Part shown: piece by piece, positions 17,207 to 26,761 of the stretch
Layout of the letters: each line of letters begins with the position of its first letter
Numbering within the stretch: position 1 is the stretch's first letter
From: Bacteroidales bacterium
GTDB lineage: Bacteria > Bacteroidota > Bacteroidia > Bacteroidales > P3
DNA: 54,275 nt
Reading direction: 5' to 3'
Assembly: GCA_017446745.1 (NCBI GenBank)
Contig: JAFSQF010000106.1
Coordinates: 1-54,275, forward strand
Notes under the pieces: model-generated
What the model saw: the letters and a program-made list of their open reading frames with translations, nothing else
Database searches by the model: none
What the model was told of the DNA's origin: nothing
Program-made: the position numbers and the translations under genes

Positions 17207-18052
17207 TTGAAACAGATTCTCCTAATCAACGACGTGGTAGGCCACAGCCATGTGGGCATGGTGGCCATGATGCCCATACTCACCTATCTCGGACACGCCA
17301 CCTACAACCTGCCCACTGCCCTGGTGTCCAACACCCTGAACTACGGCAAATTCAACATCCTTGAAACCACCGACTATATGCGCGGAGCCATCCCCGTGTG
17401 GCGACAACTGGGCTTCCACTTCGACGCCGCCTGCACCGGCCTCATGTTCAGCGAGCAGCAGGCCCGCATCGTTTTAGACTATTGCTCGCAGCTGCGCAAC
17501 GACGGCACCACCATCTTCGTCGACCCCATCATGGGCGACGCCGGACGCCTCTATAACGGCATGGACAACCGGCAGGTGGAGCTGATGCGCGAAATGGTGA
17601 GCATGGCCGACCTCACTTTCCCCAACTACACCGAGGCATGCTACCTCACCGGCACCCCCTACCGCTCCGAAGGCCAGACGTGGCACGAAGCCTGCCAGAT
17701 GCTTGACGCCATCATTGCTCTCGGCGCTCGCTCGGCAATCATCACCAGCGCCAATATCGAGGGCCACAACTGCGTCGTGGGACGCCGCAGCATCCAGCCC
17801 ATCCCCGGCTTTACGCAGAAAATGGACGACGGCCCCTACTTCAGAATAGACTACGAGGAAATCCCCGTCCTCTTCCACGGCACCGGCGACATATTCTCCG
17901 CCGTTCTCATCGGCCACCTCATGAATGGCAAAACCCTCAAGGACAGCACACAATCAGCAATGACCGTGGTCAGCCGACTGATAGACCGCAACCGCGACCA
18001 GAAGGACAAATGCCTCGGCATCCCCATCGAGAAATGCCTAGACCTCCTGTAA
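17207..18052 (+). CDS. pdxY: Pyridoxal / pyridoxamine kinase
   Basis: This ribokinase-like enzyme phosphorylates pyridoxal or pyridoxamine in B6 salvage. The start appears to be TTG at 17207 (KQILLINDVVGHSHVG), since this matches the usual N-terminus and no in-frame ATG lies upstream. Family features are the G-x-V-G-M/N region near the start, IFVDPIMGDAGRLY, LTFPNYTEACYLTG, and the anion-hole and catalytic motif FHGTGDIFSAVL near residue 225. The 281-residue length is typical. It converges on the RAYT gene with a 10-nt gap and no visible terminator. PdxY and PdxK cannot be separated from sequence alone. Confidence 0.88.
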   Translation: MKQILLINDVVGHSHVGMVAMMPILTYLGHATYNLPTALVSNTLNYGKFNILETTDYMRGAIPVWRQLGFHFDAACTGLMFSEQQARIVLDYCSQLRNDGTTIFVDPIMGDAGRLYNGMDNRQVELMREMVSMADLTFPNYTEACYLTGTPYRSEGQTWHEACQMLDAIIALGARSAIITSANIEGHNCVVGRRSIQPIPGFTQKMDDGPYFRIDYEEIPVLFHGTGDIFSAVLIGHLMNGKTLKDSTQSAMTVVSRLIDRNRDQKDKCLGIPIEKCLDLL

Positions 18053-18062
18053 GCCCAACCCC

Positions 18063-19217
18063 TCACACCTGGCAGATGGCAAGCGTCATGGTGTTCAGCT
18101 CCATACACATCAGCCGAGTGAGTGGCACTCGTCTGTTTTCATGAGGCCATGGCGCGAGTATGAGGAAACGGCCTTCACAACAGGCCTCATAATAGATGTG
18201 GCCGGGCTTGGAGAAACTGTTGAAACCCCACGGCGTTATGAAGATGAGCGGCAACTTGGCGTCAAGTGCCGCCCGCATCACGCGCTGTTCTCCTCTGGAT
18301 ATTGCCGGCGAGACAAGAACCGCCCCTTTTCGGGCTAAGGCAAGGAAATATTGCACCTGTTCTTCAATCTGAAGCTCTGTAAGGCTGCGCGACAACTGCA
18401 CCTGTACCTTCGTCGGGTAGGACAGCAGGAAGCGGTTACCTATAGCCGAATAGGTCTGGCCCGCCACCTCCAGGCCGAACTGGACCCTGAAATAGTCGGG
18501 AAAGGCACGGCGCAGAGCCAGACGGCGAGGGTTGTCGTCGAGGTATTCGCACCAGCGTTTCAGTTCGCCTTCGCCCGAGAGGATGTGGTCATTATAGCCC
18601 AAGCTCCAGAGCATGCCGGTAGTTTTGCTGTCGAGGCTCCTGTCGCGCTTCCGCCATTCTTGTCGGTTTGGCTGGTTTGGCCGCGACTGAGTCGCGGCAC
18701 AGCCAACTCTCGGTGCTCCTCCTTGTTGTGCCGGCAGTCGGCTGTCCGTCGACTGCGTCGACGGGGGCTGCTGGCCTGGCGACGGGGGCTGCTGGTCGGG
18801 CGAAAGCCCCAGCACAAGCCGGCGGTAGTGGCGGTTGGTGCCGGTCTTGAAGCCTTTGATGACGGTTCCTAAATGCTTTTCAATCTTTTCTGTGACAAAA
18901 AGAATACCATGCAGATGGTCGGGCATTATCTGAAGGGCTATGGACCGGACCTCGGGATAATAATCGCTAATATGCACCCATTCGTGTGCCACGGCCTTGC
19001 CAAGTTCCGTAAGTTGTACATGCGGGCCTCCCCTACTCCCTTTCTCGGCATTCACATCGCCCGCCAGGGTGCCAAGCAAAGGACGGCGACCCTCTATGGT
19101 CATCGTTATCAAGTATATCCGACGCGAGGTGTAATCATGACCGATACGACGCCGAAGCATCGAGGCTTTCAGCGCACCCGCATACTGCTTGTCACGTTCA
19201 TAACGTTCCCAATCCAT
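18063..19217 (-). CDS. REP-associated tyrosine transposase (RAYT, Y1/HUH) with C-terminal Rossmann-like domain
   Basis: The 384-residue protein has a Y1-transposase core with the HUH-type motif MPDHLHGIL (HLH at 101-103) and a likely catalytic Tyr208 in LGYNDHIL. Conserved EYLDDNPRR follows. Such single-strand nucleases process REP-type hairpins. The region at 139-190 is a Gln/Pro-rich linker absent from most RAYTs; it carries two palindromes and a 21-bp direct repeat in its DNA. The C-terminal part (about 285-384: KGAVLVSPAISRGE, PLIFITPWGF, KPGHIYYEACCEGRFLILAPW) looks like a DprA/SLOG-type Rossmann fold and, from memory, is shared by Bacteroidales relatives. The gene starts 5 nt after porX ends and may be read from its promoter. 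The HUH and Tyr residues are intact, so it may be active. Confidence 0.85.
   Translation of the reverse strand: MDWERYERDKQYAGALKASMLRRRIGHDYTSRRIYLITMTIEGRRPLLGTLAGDVNAEKGSRGGPHVQLTELGKAVAHEWVHISDYYPEVRSIALQIMPDHLHGILFVTEKIEKHLGTVIKGFKTGTNRHYRRLVLGLSPDQQPPSPGQQPPSTQSTDSRLPAQQGGAPRVGCAATQSRPNQPNRQEWRKRDRSLDSKTTGMLWSLGYNDHILSGEGELKRWCEYLDDNPRRLALRRAFPDYFRVQFGLEVAGQTYSAIGNRFLLSYPTKVQVQLSRSLTELQIEEQVQYFLALARKGAVLVSPAISRGEQRVMRAALDAKLPLIFITPWGFNSFSKPGHIYYEACCEGRFLILAPWPHENRRVPLTRLMCMELNTMTLAICQV
18681..18764. repeat. Two small palindromes inside the RAYT linker
   Basis: CCGCGAC-TGA-GTCGCGG (18681-18697) and CCGTCGAC-TGC-GTCGACGG (18746-18764) share the core CGACTGnGTCG but differ in paired stem bases. 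They code for the extra linker of the transposase (about residues 152-179). A 21-bp direct repeat (GACGGGGGCTGCTGG core, twice) follows at about 18760-18800. Confidence 0.65.
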
Positions 19218-19222
19218 GACGG

Positions 19223-20773
19223 CTATTTGCTGCGGAGGGTGATGAAAGGTATTAGAATCTCCTCCATCGAGATGCCGCCGTGCTGGAAGGTGTTCATATA
19301 GTACTGCACGTATTGGTTGTAGTTGTTGGGGTAGGCGAAAAAGTCGTTGTTGTGGGCGAAAATGTAGGGGGATGTCACGTAGCGCTTGGGGAGGAAAATC
19401 TTACGTGGCTCCTTGACCTCGAAGACCTGCTTGGGGTTGTAGTCCAACAGGCGGCCCTGCTTGTAGCGCAAGTTGACGGAGATGTCGCGGTCGCCCTTGA
19501 CGCGCACCGGGTTGTCGATCTTCACCGAGCCGTGGTCGGTGGTAATCACCACATTGACGTCGCGTTCCGAGAGGAATTTTATCACATCGAGGAGAGGGGA
19601 ATGTTCAAGCCACGAGAGGGTCACCGAGCGGTAGGCGCGTTCGTCGACGGCCAACTCGCGCACTATATTCGATTCGGTACGGGCATGCGAGAGCATGTCG
19701 ATAAAATTATAGATAATGACATTCAGGCGGTTTTGCATCAGTTTGGGCAACCCATCCACGAGTTTTTTGCCATGCTGTAGGTTGAGGATTTTGTTGTAGC
19801 TATGTTTGATATTGAAGCCATGACGGCGCAGATGCTCGTCGAGCAGCTCATCCTCGTATTGGTTTTTGAAGCCCTCCTCGTCCTCGTTCACCCAAAACTG
19901 TGGATATTTCCTCTCGATCTCGGCAGGCATCAGTCCGGAGAACATAGCGTTGCGAGCGAATTGGGTGGTTGTGGGCACTATGCTGTAGTAGATGTCGTCG
20001 CGTTCGGTGCGCAGGTGGTGCTCCACCAAAGGCTGTATGTATTTCCACTGGTCGTAGCGGAAGTTGTCGATAACAATCATGAAGGTAGGCTTGCTCTCCT
20101 CGAGGAGAGGGAAAAGCCGTTCGCGCAGCACCGTGGGCGACATCAAAGGCTTCTCGCTTATGTCGTTAACCCAGTCGATATAGTTGCGTTCATAGAAGCG
20201 GCAAAAGAGCTGGTTGGCTTCCGTTTTCTGCGAGCTTAAGATGTCGTGGATGTTCTCGTCGTCGGCATTTGCCAATTCCAGATCCCAGTAGACCAGCTTT
20301 TTGTAAAGCTCTATCCATTCTTGGGCATCCATGCGGTCAGAGAGCTGCATGCTGATGTCGCGGAACTGACGCTGATAGCTGAATGTCGATTTCTCGCTCA
20401 CCAGCCTGTGTGCTTCGGTGTGTTTCTTCACCGTCAGGAGTATCTGGTTGGGGTTTACTGGCTTGATGAGGTAGTCCGATATTTTGCCGCCCAGGGCCTC
20501 GTCCATGATGTGCTCCTCCTCGCTTTTGGTGATCATGATGACAGGCACCATAGGATAGAGCCTTTTGATTTCCGACAGGGCGTCGAGGCCGCTGAGGCCC
20601 GGCATATTCTCGTCGAGGAACACCAGATCCACGCCGCCCTCGGCCAGTTCGTCGAGGGCCTCGGTTCCCGAGGTCACCGGAATCACTTCGTAGCCTTTCT
20701 CTTCCAAGAAAAGGATATGAGGCTTGAGGAGATCTATCTCGTCATCAGCCCATAGAATTCTGATTTTTTCCAT
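19223..20773 (-). CDS. porX: T9SS response regulator with PglZ domain, PorX
   Basis: PorX is the response regulator that, with PorY in Porphyromonas, controls type IX secretion genes. The 516-residue protein has an N-terminal receiver domain (1-120) with acidic pocket D10/D11, phosphoacceptor Asp54 in VFLDENMPG, and the conserved Lys in LIKP. A helical linker follows. The large C-terminal domain (about 160-516) is of the PglZ/alkaline-phosphatase type (MIVIDNFRYDQW, TTDHGSVKIDNPVR). This rare pairing is diagnostic. The gene is 12 kb away from the T9SS structural operon. The RAYT begins 5 nt after its stop. Confidence 0.94.
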   Translation of the reverse strand: MEKIRILWADDEIDLLKPHILFLEEKGYEVIPVTSGTEALDELAEGGVDLVFLDENMPGLSGLDALSEIKRLYPMVPVIMITKSEEEHIMDEALGGKISDYLIKPVNPNQILLTVKKHTEAHRLVSEKSTFSYQRQFRDISMQLSDRMDAQEWIELYKKLVYWDLELANADDENIHDILSSQKTEANQLFCRFYERNYIDWVNDISEKPLMSPTVLRERLFPLLEESKPTFMIVIDNFRYDQWKYIQPLVEHHLRTERDDIYYSIVPTTTQFARNAMFSGLMPAEIERKYPQFWVNEDEEGFKNQYEDELLDEHLRRHGFNIKHSYNKILNLQHGKKLVDGLPKLMQNRLNVIIYNFIDMLSHARTESNIVRELAVDERAYRSVTLSWLEHSPLLDVIKFLSERDVNVVITTDHGSVKIDNPVRVKGDRDISVNLRYKQGRLLDYNPKQVFEVKEPRKIFLPKRYVTSPYIFAHNNDFFAYPNNYNQYVQYYMNTFQHGGISMEEILIPFITLRSK

Positions 20774-20948
20774 TACGATGTAAAGTTTTTAGTTGATAAG
20801 TATGTGAGTTTAAAGGGTAATGGTTTGCATGGAGATAAAAGTGTTGATTATGTGACAACAATTAAACAGATAAACATTTGAACGGTTCAGCCTGCTTTCT
20901 TAAGAACGTCCAAACAGTACAATAAGAACGCGAATAAATTATTTTTCG

Positions 20949-20956
20949 TATATTTG
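20949..20956 (+). promoter_or_regulatory. -7 box for mfd
   Basis: TATATTTG matches TAnnTTTG, 50 nt before the ATG at 21006. The 230-nt gap from porX otherwise shows no gene. Confidence 0.5.
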
Positions 20957-21005
20957 GTTTTTCTTTTTTATTGACGTCACAACAAACATCTCGCTGAAAG
21001 TAAGA

Positions 21006-24000
21006 ATGATAGACGTAGAATTATCTCTTCCAGAACTGTACAAAAACTCTGAACTCATTCAGAAAATCAACCTATCCATAGCCAACCGAGGTGCGCGGCT
21101 GCACCTGAAAGGGTTGTCGGGCAGCCTCTCGTCGGTCGTCGGCGCCACGTTGGCGTCAGACCACAAGGCCTGCAAATTCCTCTTCATTGCCCCTTCGCGC
21201 GAAGATGCCTTCTATCTTCAGAACGACATCGAGGCGCTCCTCGACGACGCCGGGAAAGACATCGACCAGAAACGCGTATTGCTCTTCCCCACCACCTACC
21301 GCCGCCCCTACCAGACCGAGGAGACCGACAACGCCAACGTGCTGATGCGCTCCGAGGTGGTGCGGCAGCTGGCCGCCGGGGTGCCCCTGGTGGTCGTTTC
21401 CTTCCCTGAAGCGTTGGCAGAAAAAGTAATATCTCAGAAATCTTTAGCCCTCAATACCTTAGAGATTATCAAAGGCAGCAAACTCGACATGGACTTCGTT
21501 ATCGACGTGCTTCAGAGCTACCATTTTGAGCGTGTCGATTTCGTGGTGCAACCCGGACAGTTTGCAGTGCGCGGCGGCATCATCGATGTCTTCTCCTTCG
21601 CCAACGAGCAGCCGTTCCGCATCGAGTTCTTCGATGATGCCATCGAATCGCTCCGCACCTTCGACCCCGTCAGCCAACTCTCTGTGCGCCAATACAGCAA
21701 GATCAACGTCATCCCCAACCTGGAGCGCCAGTCGAACGAAGAGCGTCCCGACGAGAGCCTCCTGGTGGAAGAAAGCAAGGTATGCCTGCTGCAATACTTC
21801 GGCAACGACGACATCGTGTGGGTCGACGCCCTTATGAAAGCCAGCGAGACCATTGAGAGCCATTTCGCCACGGTCCGTGCCGAGCACGACAAAATCAAGT
21901 CCGACCGCGACAAAGGGTTGGTGAAGCTCCAGAACGCCAAACCCGAGCAGCTCTACTGCAGTGCCAACGAATTTCTGAAACACCTGCTGGAATGCAACGT
22001 CATCGAAGCAGGCAGCACCCCGTTCTTCAGCAAGGCCGAAAGAATTGAATGCCACAGCGAGCCCCAGCCAACGTTCAACAAGCAGTTCGAGCTCCTCAAG
22101 GCGTCGCTGGCCAAACACAGCGAGCAAGGCTACCGCCTCTTCATCAGCGTCAGCAGCGAGCAGCAGCGCAAACGCCTCGACAAAATCTTCGCCGACACCA
22201 ACTCCTCTTTCAACATCCAGCATTCACGCTTCACCCTCCACCGCGGTTTTATCGACCACGACAACCGCCTGCTCTGCTTCACCGACCACGAGATCTTCGA
22301 ACGCTATCACAAATACACCGTCCGCGACCTCGCCAGCAACCACGAGGCCCTCACCCTCAAGGAGCTCTTCGAGCTGAAACCCGGCGACTACGTGACGCAT
22401 ATCGACTACGGCGTGGGGCGCTTCTCCGGGCTGGAGAAAATAGAGACCAACGGCAAGCAGCAGGAGGTCATCCGCCTGGTTTATAAGAATAACGACACCC
22501 TTTATATCAGCATCCATGGCCTCCACAAAATAAGCCGCTACGTGGGCAAGGATGGCGTGGCCCCGACCATGAACCGCCTGGGCAGCAACACCTGGCAAGT
22601 CCTGAAGCAGAAAACAAAAAAACAGGTGAAGGACATCGCCAAGGACCTCATCAAGCTCTACGCCAAGCGCAAAGCCACCCACGGCTTCGCCTACAGCCCC
22701 GACAGTTACCTCCAGCACGAACTCGAGGCCAGCTTCATGTACGAGGACACCCCCGACCAGCTTAAGGCCACCATCGACGTCAAAGCCGACATGGAATCAA
22801 CGGCCCCTATGGACCGCCTGGTCTGCGGCGACGTGGGGTTCGGCAAAACCGAGGTGGCCATCCGCGCCGCCTTCAAGGCCGTCTGCGATTCCAAGCAGGT
22901 GGCCGTCCTCGTCCCCTCCACCATCCTCGCCTTCCAGCACTATAACACCTTCGTCGAGCGCCTCAAAGGCTTGCCAGTCAACATCGACTACCTGAACCGC
23001 TTCCGCTCCACCAAAGAAAAAAATGCCATCCTGAAAAACCTTGAAAACGGCAAAATCGACATCCTTATCGGCACCCACGCCATCACCAACAGCAAGATTA
23101 AATTCAAGGACTTAGGCCTGCTCATCATCGACGAGGAGCAGAAATTCGGCGTCAGCGTGAAAGAAAAGCTGAAGCAGATGCGCGCCAACGTCGATGTGCT
23201 GACCCTCACAGCCACCCCCATACCGCGCACCCTTCAGTTCTCCCTGATGGGTGCCCGCGACCTCAGCGTCATCCAGACCCCTCCTCCCAACCGCCAACCC
23301 ATCCAGACCGAGCTCACCCCCTTCAACGAAGAAACCATCCGCGACGCCATCAGCTTCGAGCTCTCGCGCGATGGCCAGGTGTTCTTCATCAGCAACCGGG
23401 TGGAGAACCTGCCCGAAATGGCCGGGCTGGTCAGCCGCCTGGTGCCCGACGCCCGCGTGGCCATGGCTCACGGCCAGATGGACGGCAAAGAGGTGGAAGA
23501 CATCATGATGCGCTTCATCGAAGGCGAGATCGATGTCCTCGTGGCCACCGCCATTATTGAGAACGGCCTTGACATCCCCAACGCCAACACCATGATTATC
23601 AACAACGCTCAGCAGTTCGGCCTCAGCGACCTCCATCAGATGCGGGGCCGTGTGGGGCGCAGCAACCGCAAAGCCTTCTGCTACATGCTCATCCCCTCCT
23701 ACAGCTCGCTCACCGACGAGGCACAGAAACGCCTCCGCGCCATAGAAGAATTCGCCTCTGTGGGCAGCGGCTTCAACATCGCCATGCGCGACCTCGACAT
23801 CCGTGGGGCCGGCAACATCCTCGGCGCCGAACAAAGCGGCTTCATCAGCGAGATAGGCTACGACATGTACCACAAAATCCTCAACGAAGCCATCGAAGAG
23901 CTGAAAGAGACCGACTTCAAAGAGCTCTTCCAAACCGACAACGGCCCCGATGCTTCACCCCAAAGCTCCCAGTTCGTGAAAGAGTGCGTCATCGAGACCG

Positions 24001-24473
24001 ACCTCGAAGTGCTTATCCCCGACGACTACGTCACCAACATCGGCGAACGTCTGCTGCTCTATAAAGAGCTCAACGACATCGGTGTGGACCGCAGAGCCCC
24101 ATCAAGCGGCACCGACATCGAAGCGGAGCTCGACAACTACCGCGAGCGCCTCATCGACCGCTTCGGACCCATCCCACCGGCCACCCAAGAGCTCATCAAA
24201 ACCATCACCCTCAGATGTATGGCCAAAGATTTCGGCATCGAAAAACTAGTCCTTAAGCAAGGCAAGATGGTGCTCTATTTCGTTGGCAACCAAGAAAGCC
24301 CCTTCTACAAATCCCAAAACTTCACCCGTCTCATACAATACGCCCAGGACCACGCCCGCAGCGCTCACCTCCGCGAAACCGCCGACCGACTCTCGCTGGT
24401 TTGCGACAACATCCCCTCCATCTCCGCCGCCATCATCCGCCTCTCAGCCCTCACCGACAACCTCAATTCTTAA
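21006..24473 (+). CDS. mfd: Transcription-repair coupling factor Mfd
   Basis: Mfd is a DNA translocase that removes RNA polymerase stalled at lesions and recruits UvrA. The 1155-residue protein shows the UvrB-like N-terminal module (about 1-340), the RNA-polymerase-interacting domain (about 455-530, ELKPGDYVTHIDYGVGRFSGL), and the RecG-like helicase core. That core has Walker A GDVGFGKTEVA at about 608, the DEEQ box in IIDEEQKFGV at about 708, TATPIPRTL, and motif VI region QMRGRVGRSNRKAFCY. The C-terminal TRCF domain (about 1000-1150) is present. Length and order are normal. Confidence 0.97.
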   Translation: MIDVELSLPELYKNSELIQKINLSIANRGARLHLKGLSGSLSSVVGATLASDHKACKFLFIAPSREDAFYLQNDIEALLDDAGKDIDQKRVLLFPTTYRRPYQTEETDNANVLMRSEVVRQLAAGVPLVVVSFPEALAEKVISQKSLALNTLEIIKGSKLDMDFVIDVLQSYHFERVDFVVQPGQFAVRGGIIDVFSFANEQPFRIEFFDDAIESLRTFDPVSQLSVRQYSKINVIPNLERQSNEERPDESLLVEESKVCLLQYFGNDDIVWVDALMKASETIESHFATVRAEHDKIKSDRDKGLVKLQNAKPEQLYCSANEFLKHLLECNVIEAGSTPFFSKAERIECHSEPQPTFNKQFELLKASLAKHSEQGYRLFISVSSEQQRKRLDKIFADTNSSFNIQHSRFTLHRGFIDHDNRLLCFTDHEIFERYHKYTVRDLASNHEALTLKELFELKPGDYVTHIDYGVGRFSGLEKIETNGKQQEVIRLVYKNNDTLYISIHGLHKISRYVGKDGVAPTMNRLGSNTWQVLKQKTKKQVKDIAKDLIKLYAKRKATHGFAYSPDSYLQHELEASFMYEDTPDQLKATIDVKADMESTAPMDRLVCGDVGFGKTEVAIRAAFKAVCDSKQVAVLVPSTILAFQHYNTFVERLKGLPVNIDYLNRFRSTKEKNAILKNLENGKIDILIGTHAITNSKIKFKDLGLLIIDEEQKFGVSVKEKLKQMRANVDVLTLTATPIPRTLQFSLMGARDLSVIQTPPPNRQPIQTELTPFNEETIRDAISFELSRDGQVFFISNRVENLPEMAGLVSRLVPDARVAMAHGQMDGKEVEDIMMRFIEGEIDVLVATAIIENGLDIPNANTMIINNAQQFGLSDLHQMRGRVGRSNRKAFCYMLIPSYSSLTDEAQKRLRAIEEFASVGSGFNIAMRDLDIRGAGNILGAEQSGFISEIGYDMYHKILNEAIEELKETDFKELFQTDNGPDASPQSSQFVKECVIETDLEVLIPDDYVTNIGERLLLYKELNDIGVDRRAPSSGTDIEAELDNYRERLIDRFGPIPPATQELIKTITLRCMAKDFGIEKLVLKQGKMVLYFVGNQESPFYKSQNFTRLIQYAQDHARSAHLRETADRLSLVCDNIPSISAAIIRLSALTDNLNS

Positions 24474-24513
24474 TTTTATGATAAAAATAATCCCACAATT
24501 AAAAAATTAGTGC

Positions 24514-24521
24514 TATTTTTG
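24514..24521 (+). promoter_or_regulatory. -7 box for the acyl-CoA ligase gene
   Basis: TATTTTTG, followed by CA, matches the consensus, about 84 nt before the ATG at 24605. Confidence 0.45.
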
Positions 24522-24604
24522 CATCTTGGTATTTAATGCTTTTCAAATATTGCATAATCAGTAAACCTATAAAATTCAACTATTTTATCAGATAGTGTAA
24601 TTAT

Positions 24605-26470
24605 ATGGAGATTGAAATTACAAGACTTTTCGACCTGCTCGACTACCTCGTGGTGAACCATCCCAAGGACGACATCCTTGCCGGCAAGGTCAACGGCGAG
24701 TGGGTGCGCTACAGTTCCCACGACTATTACAAATACGCTCATTTCATGGCCTACGGCCTTATGGAGCTGGGCATTAAGCCCACCGACCGCGTCATCACCA
24801 TTTCCAACAACTGCCCGGAGTGGAACTTCATCGACATGGCCCTGGCCCTGGTCGGCGCCATCCACGTCCCCGTCTACCCCACCCTCTCCACCGAGAACTA
24901 CCTCCACATCTTACGTCACAGCGAGGCACGCCTCATCCTCGTCAGCAGCAAGGTGCTCCTCAACCGCATCCGCCCCGCCTGGCAGCAGCTCGAGAACAAA
25001 CCCGACATCTACACCCTCGCCAACATCGAGGGCGAGCACCGCACCCTCGAGATCCTTAAACTGGGCATCGCCAACCGCGAAAAATTCCTCGCCGAGCTCG
25101 AACAGCGCAAGGAAAAGGCCAAACCCGACGATTGGCTCACCCTCATCTATACCAGCGGCACCACCGGCGACCCTAAAGGCGTGATGCTCAGCCACCGCAA
25201 CATCTGCTCCAACTTCCTCGCGCATGCCAAAGTCAACCCCATGACCCCCGACTACCGCGTCCTCTCCTTCCTCCCCCTCAACCACGTCTTCGAGCGCTCC
25301 ATGAACTACCACTTCCAGTATCTTGGTTGCAGCATCTACTATGCCGAAAGCATGGGCACGCTCCAGCGCGACATGCTCGACATCGGCTGCGGCGGCTTCT
25401 GCGCCGTCCCTCGCGTCCTGGAAATGTTCTACGACAAGCTCTACGCCGCCGGCAAAGACTTCCCATTCCTCAAGAAAACCATCTATTTCCGTGCCTTCAA
25501 ACACGGCATGCGCTACGACAACGGCATCATCAAGAAAGTCTCGCTCTGGTTCCAAGTCATGCAGTGGTTCTACGACAAGATGGTCTACCGTCACTGGCGC
25601 GAGAAATTCGGCGGACGCCGCATGATTATCATCAGCGGTGGCAGCAGCATCCCTGAGCGTCTGGTGCGCCTCTTCAGCGCCGCCGGCATGAACATCTACG
25701 AAGGCTACGGCCTCAGCGAGACCTCGCCGGTCATCGCCGTCAACAACCCCGTCGACGGCCTCGTGCGCTTCGGTACCGTAGGTCCCATGCTCTCCGGCAC
25801 CGAGATGAAAATCGCCGACGACGGCGAGATTCTCACCCGCGGCCCTCACGTCATGATGGGCTACTATAAGGACCCCGACTACACCGCCGAGGTCATCGAC
25901 GCCGACGGATGGTTCCACACCGGCGACATCGGCAAAATAGTCGGCGGCCGCTACCTTAAAATCACCGACCGGAAGAAAGATATCTTCAAACTCTCCGCCG
26001 GCAAGTACGTAGCCCCCCAAGTCATTGAAAACAAGCTCCGCGAATCGGAATACATAGACCAAGTGATGGTGATTGGCGAAAACCAGAAAATCGCCGCGGC
26101 CATCATCTCCCCCAACTTCAACACCCTCCACTACTGGGCCCTGAAGCACCACCTCCACTATCGCGACAACATGCAGCTCATCGCCCTCCCCGAGGTCAAC
26201 AAGAAGATGCAGGAAGTCATCGACCTTTACAACAAAGAATTCGCTCCTCACGAGCAAATCAAAAAATTCCGCCTTGTCAGCGAGGAATGGACCACAGCCA
26301 ACGGCTTCCTCTCCCCGACCCTCAAGGTGCGACGCAAAATCCTTAAAGACAAATACAAAGACCTCATCATCGACATCTTCGGCAAGCAAGACGACACCAA
26401 GTCCGGCCTCCTCTCCTCTTTCCGCAGCATCGAGCTCCCCACCATCAAACTTCCCTTCCGCGACAACTGA
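24605..26470 (+). CDS. Long-chain fatty acid-CoA ligase (AMP-forming)
   Basis: This enzyme activates fatty acids with ATP and CoA for lipid synthesis or turnover. The 621-residue protein has the AMP-binding P-loop LIYTSGTTGDPKGVML at about 180, the aromatic motif YEGYGLSETSPV, the ATP/AMP motif DADGWFHTGDIGKIVGGRYLKITDRKKD, and a C-terminal lid with KLSAGKYVAPQVIE. The overall layout matches the Bacteroidota FadD/LACS group of about 600 residues. It has its own promoter. Chain-length specificity cannot be read from the sequence. Confidence 0.93.
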   Translation: MEIEITRLFDLLDYLVVNHPKDDILAGKVNGEWVRYSSHDYYKYAHFMAYGLMELGIKPTDRVITISNNCPEWNFIDMALALVGAIHVPVYPTLSTENYLHILRHSEARLILVSSKVLLNRIRPAWQQLENKPDIYTLANIEGEHRTLEILKLGIANREKFLAELEQRKEKAKPDDWLTLIYTSGTTGDPKGVMLSHRNICSNFLAHAKVNPMTPDYRVLSFLPLNHVFERSMNYHFQYLGCSIYYAESMGTLQRDMLDIGCGGFCAVPRVLEMFYDKLYAAGKDFPFLKKTIYFRAFKHGMRYDNGIIKKVSLWFQVMQWFYDKMVYRHWREKFGGRRMIIISGGSSIPERLVRLFSAAGMNIYEGYGLSETSPVIAVNNPVDGLVRFGTVGPMLSGTEMKIADDGEILTRGPHVMMGYYKDPDYTAEVIDADGWFHTGDIGKIVGGRYLKITDRKKDIFKLSAGKYVAPQVIENKLRESEYIDQVMVIGENQKIAAAIISPNFNTLHYWALKHHLHYRDNMQLIALPEVNKKMQEVIDLYNKEFAPHEQIKKFRLVSEEWTTANGFLSPTLKVRRKILKDKYKDLIIDIFGKQDDTKSGLLSSFRSIELPTIKLPFRDN

Positions 26471-26483
26471 CGTCATGAAGTAG

Positions 26484-26615
26484 AAGCGCTACCGCCAGTG
26501 CGGAACATGCTCCAGCGCGACGAAGAAAGGTCGGCTTAGCTTCATCATTGCCATTCACAAAATAGTGGTCCAAATCCGCGGCTTCAACCTCGAACGCATA
26601 AAAGAAATAGCATAA
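26484..26615 (+). pseudogene. Short open remnant downstream of the acyl-CoA ligase
   Basis: Forty-three codons are open between a TAG (26481-26483) and a TAA, reading KRYRQCGTCSSATKKGRLSF and then IIAIHKIVVQIRGFNLERIK. An ATG lies two codons before the TAG. The Cys-x-x-Cys and basic composition could be part of a lost small protein, but there is no valid start. It may equally be chance. The rest of 26616-26705 shows nothing. Confidence 0.25.
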
Positions 26616-26705
26616 ATCATACATCATCCGTCATAAAGAATCACTCTTATAACAAATACGACATCAACATTTTACACCCAAAACGAAGCATTCAAGCAAA
26701 ATTTA

Positions 26706-26738
26706 TTTTGTTCACGTCGAGAAAAAATAGTACTTTTG
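26706..26738 (+). promoter_or_regulatory. Promoter of tRNA-Gln
   Basis: A TTTTG block (26706-26710), 20 nt, then TACTTTTG (26731-26738), 23 nt before the tRNA. The -7 box is the same as upstream of tRNA-Leu. Confidence 0.6.
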
Positions 26739-26761
26739 CATCCGCTTTCCAACAAAAAAGC

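Noticed and set aside
18660-18810. Possible CRISPR-like repeats in the RAYT linker
   Set aside because: The repeats are short, uneven and within an open coding frame. There are no uniform repeats and spacers, and no cas genes in the window.
24911-26476. 521-codon frame antisense to the acyl-CoA ligase
   Set aside because: It is the same codon-bias artefact. The plus-strand frame has clear AMP-binding motifs.
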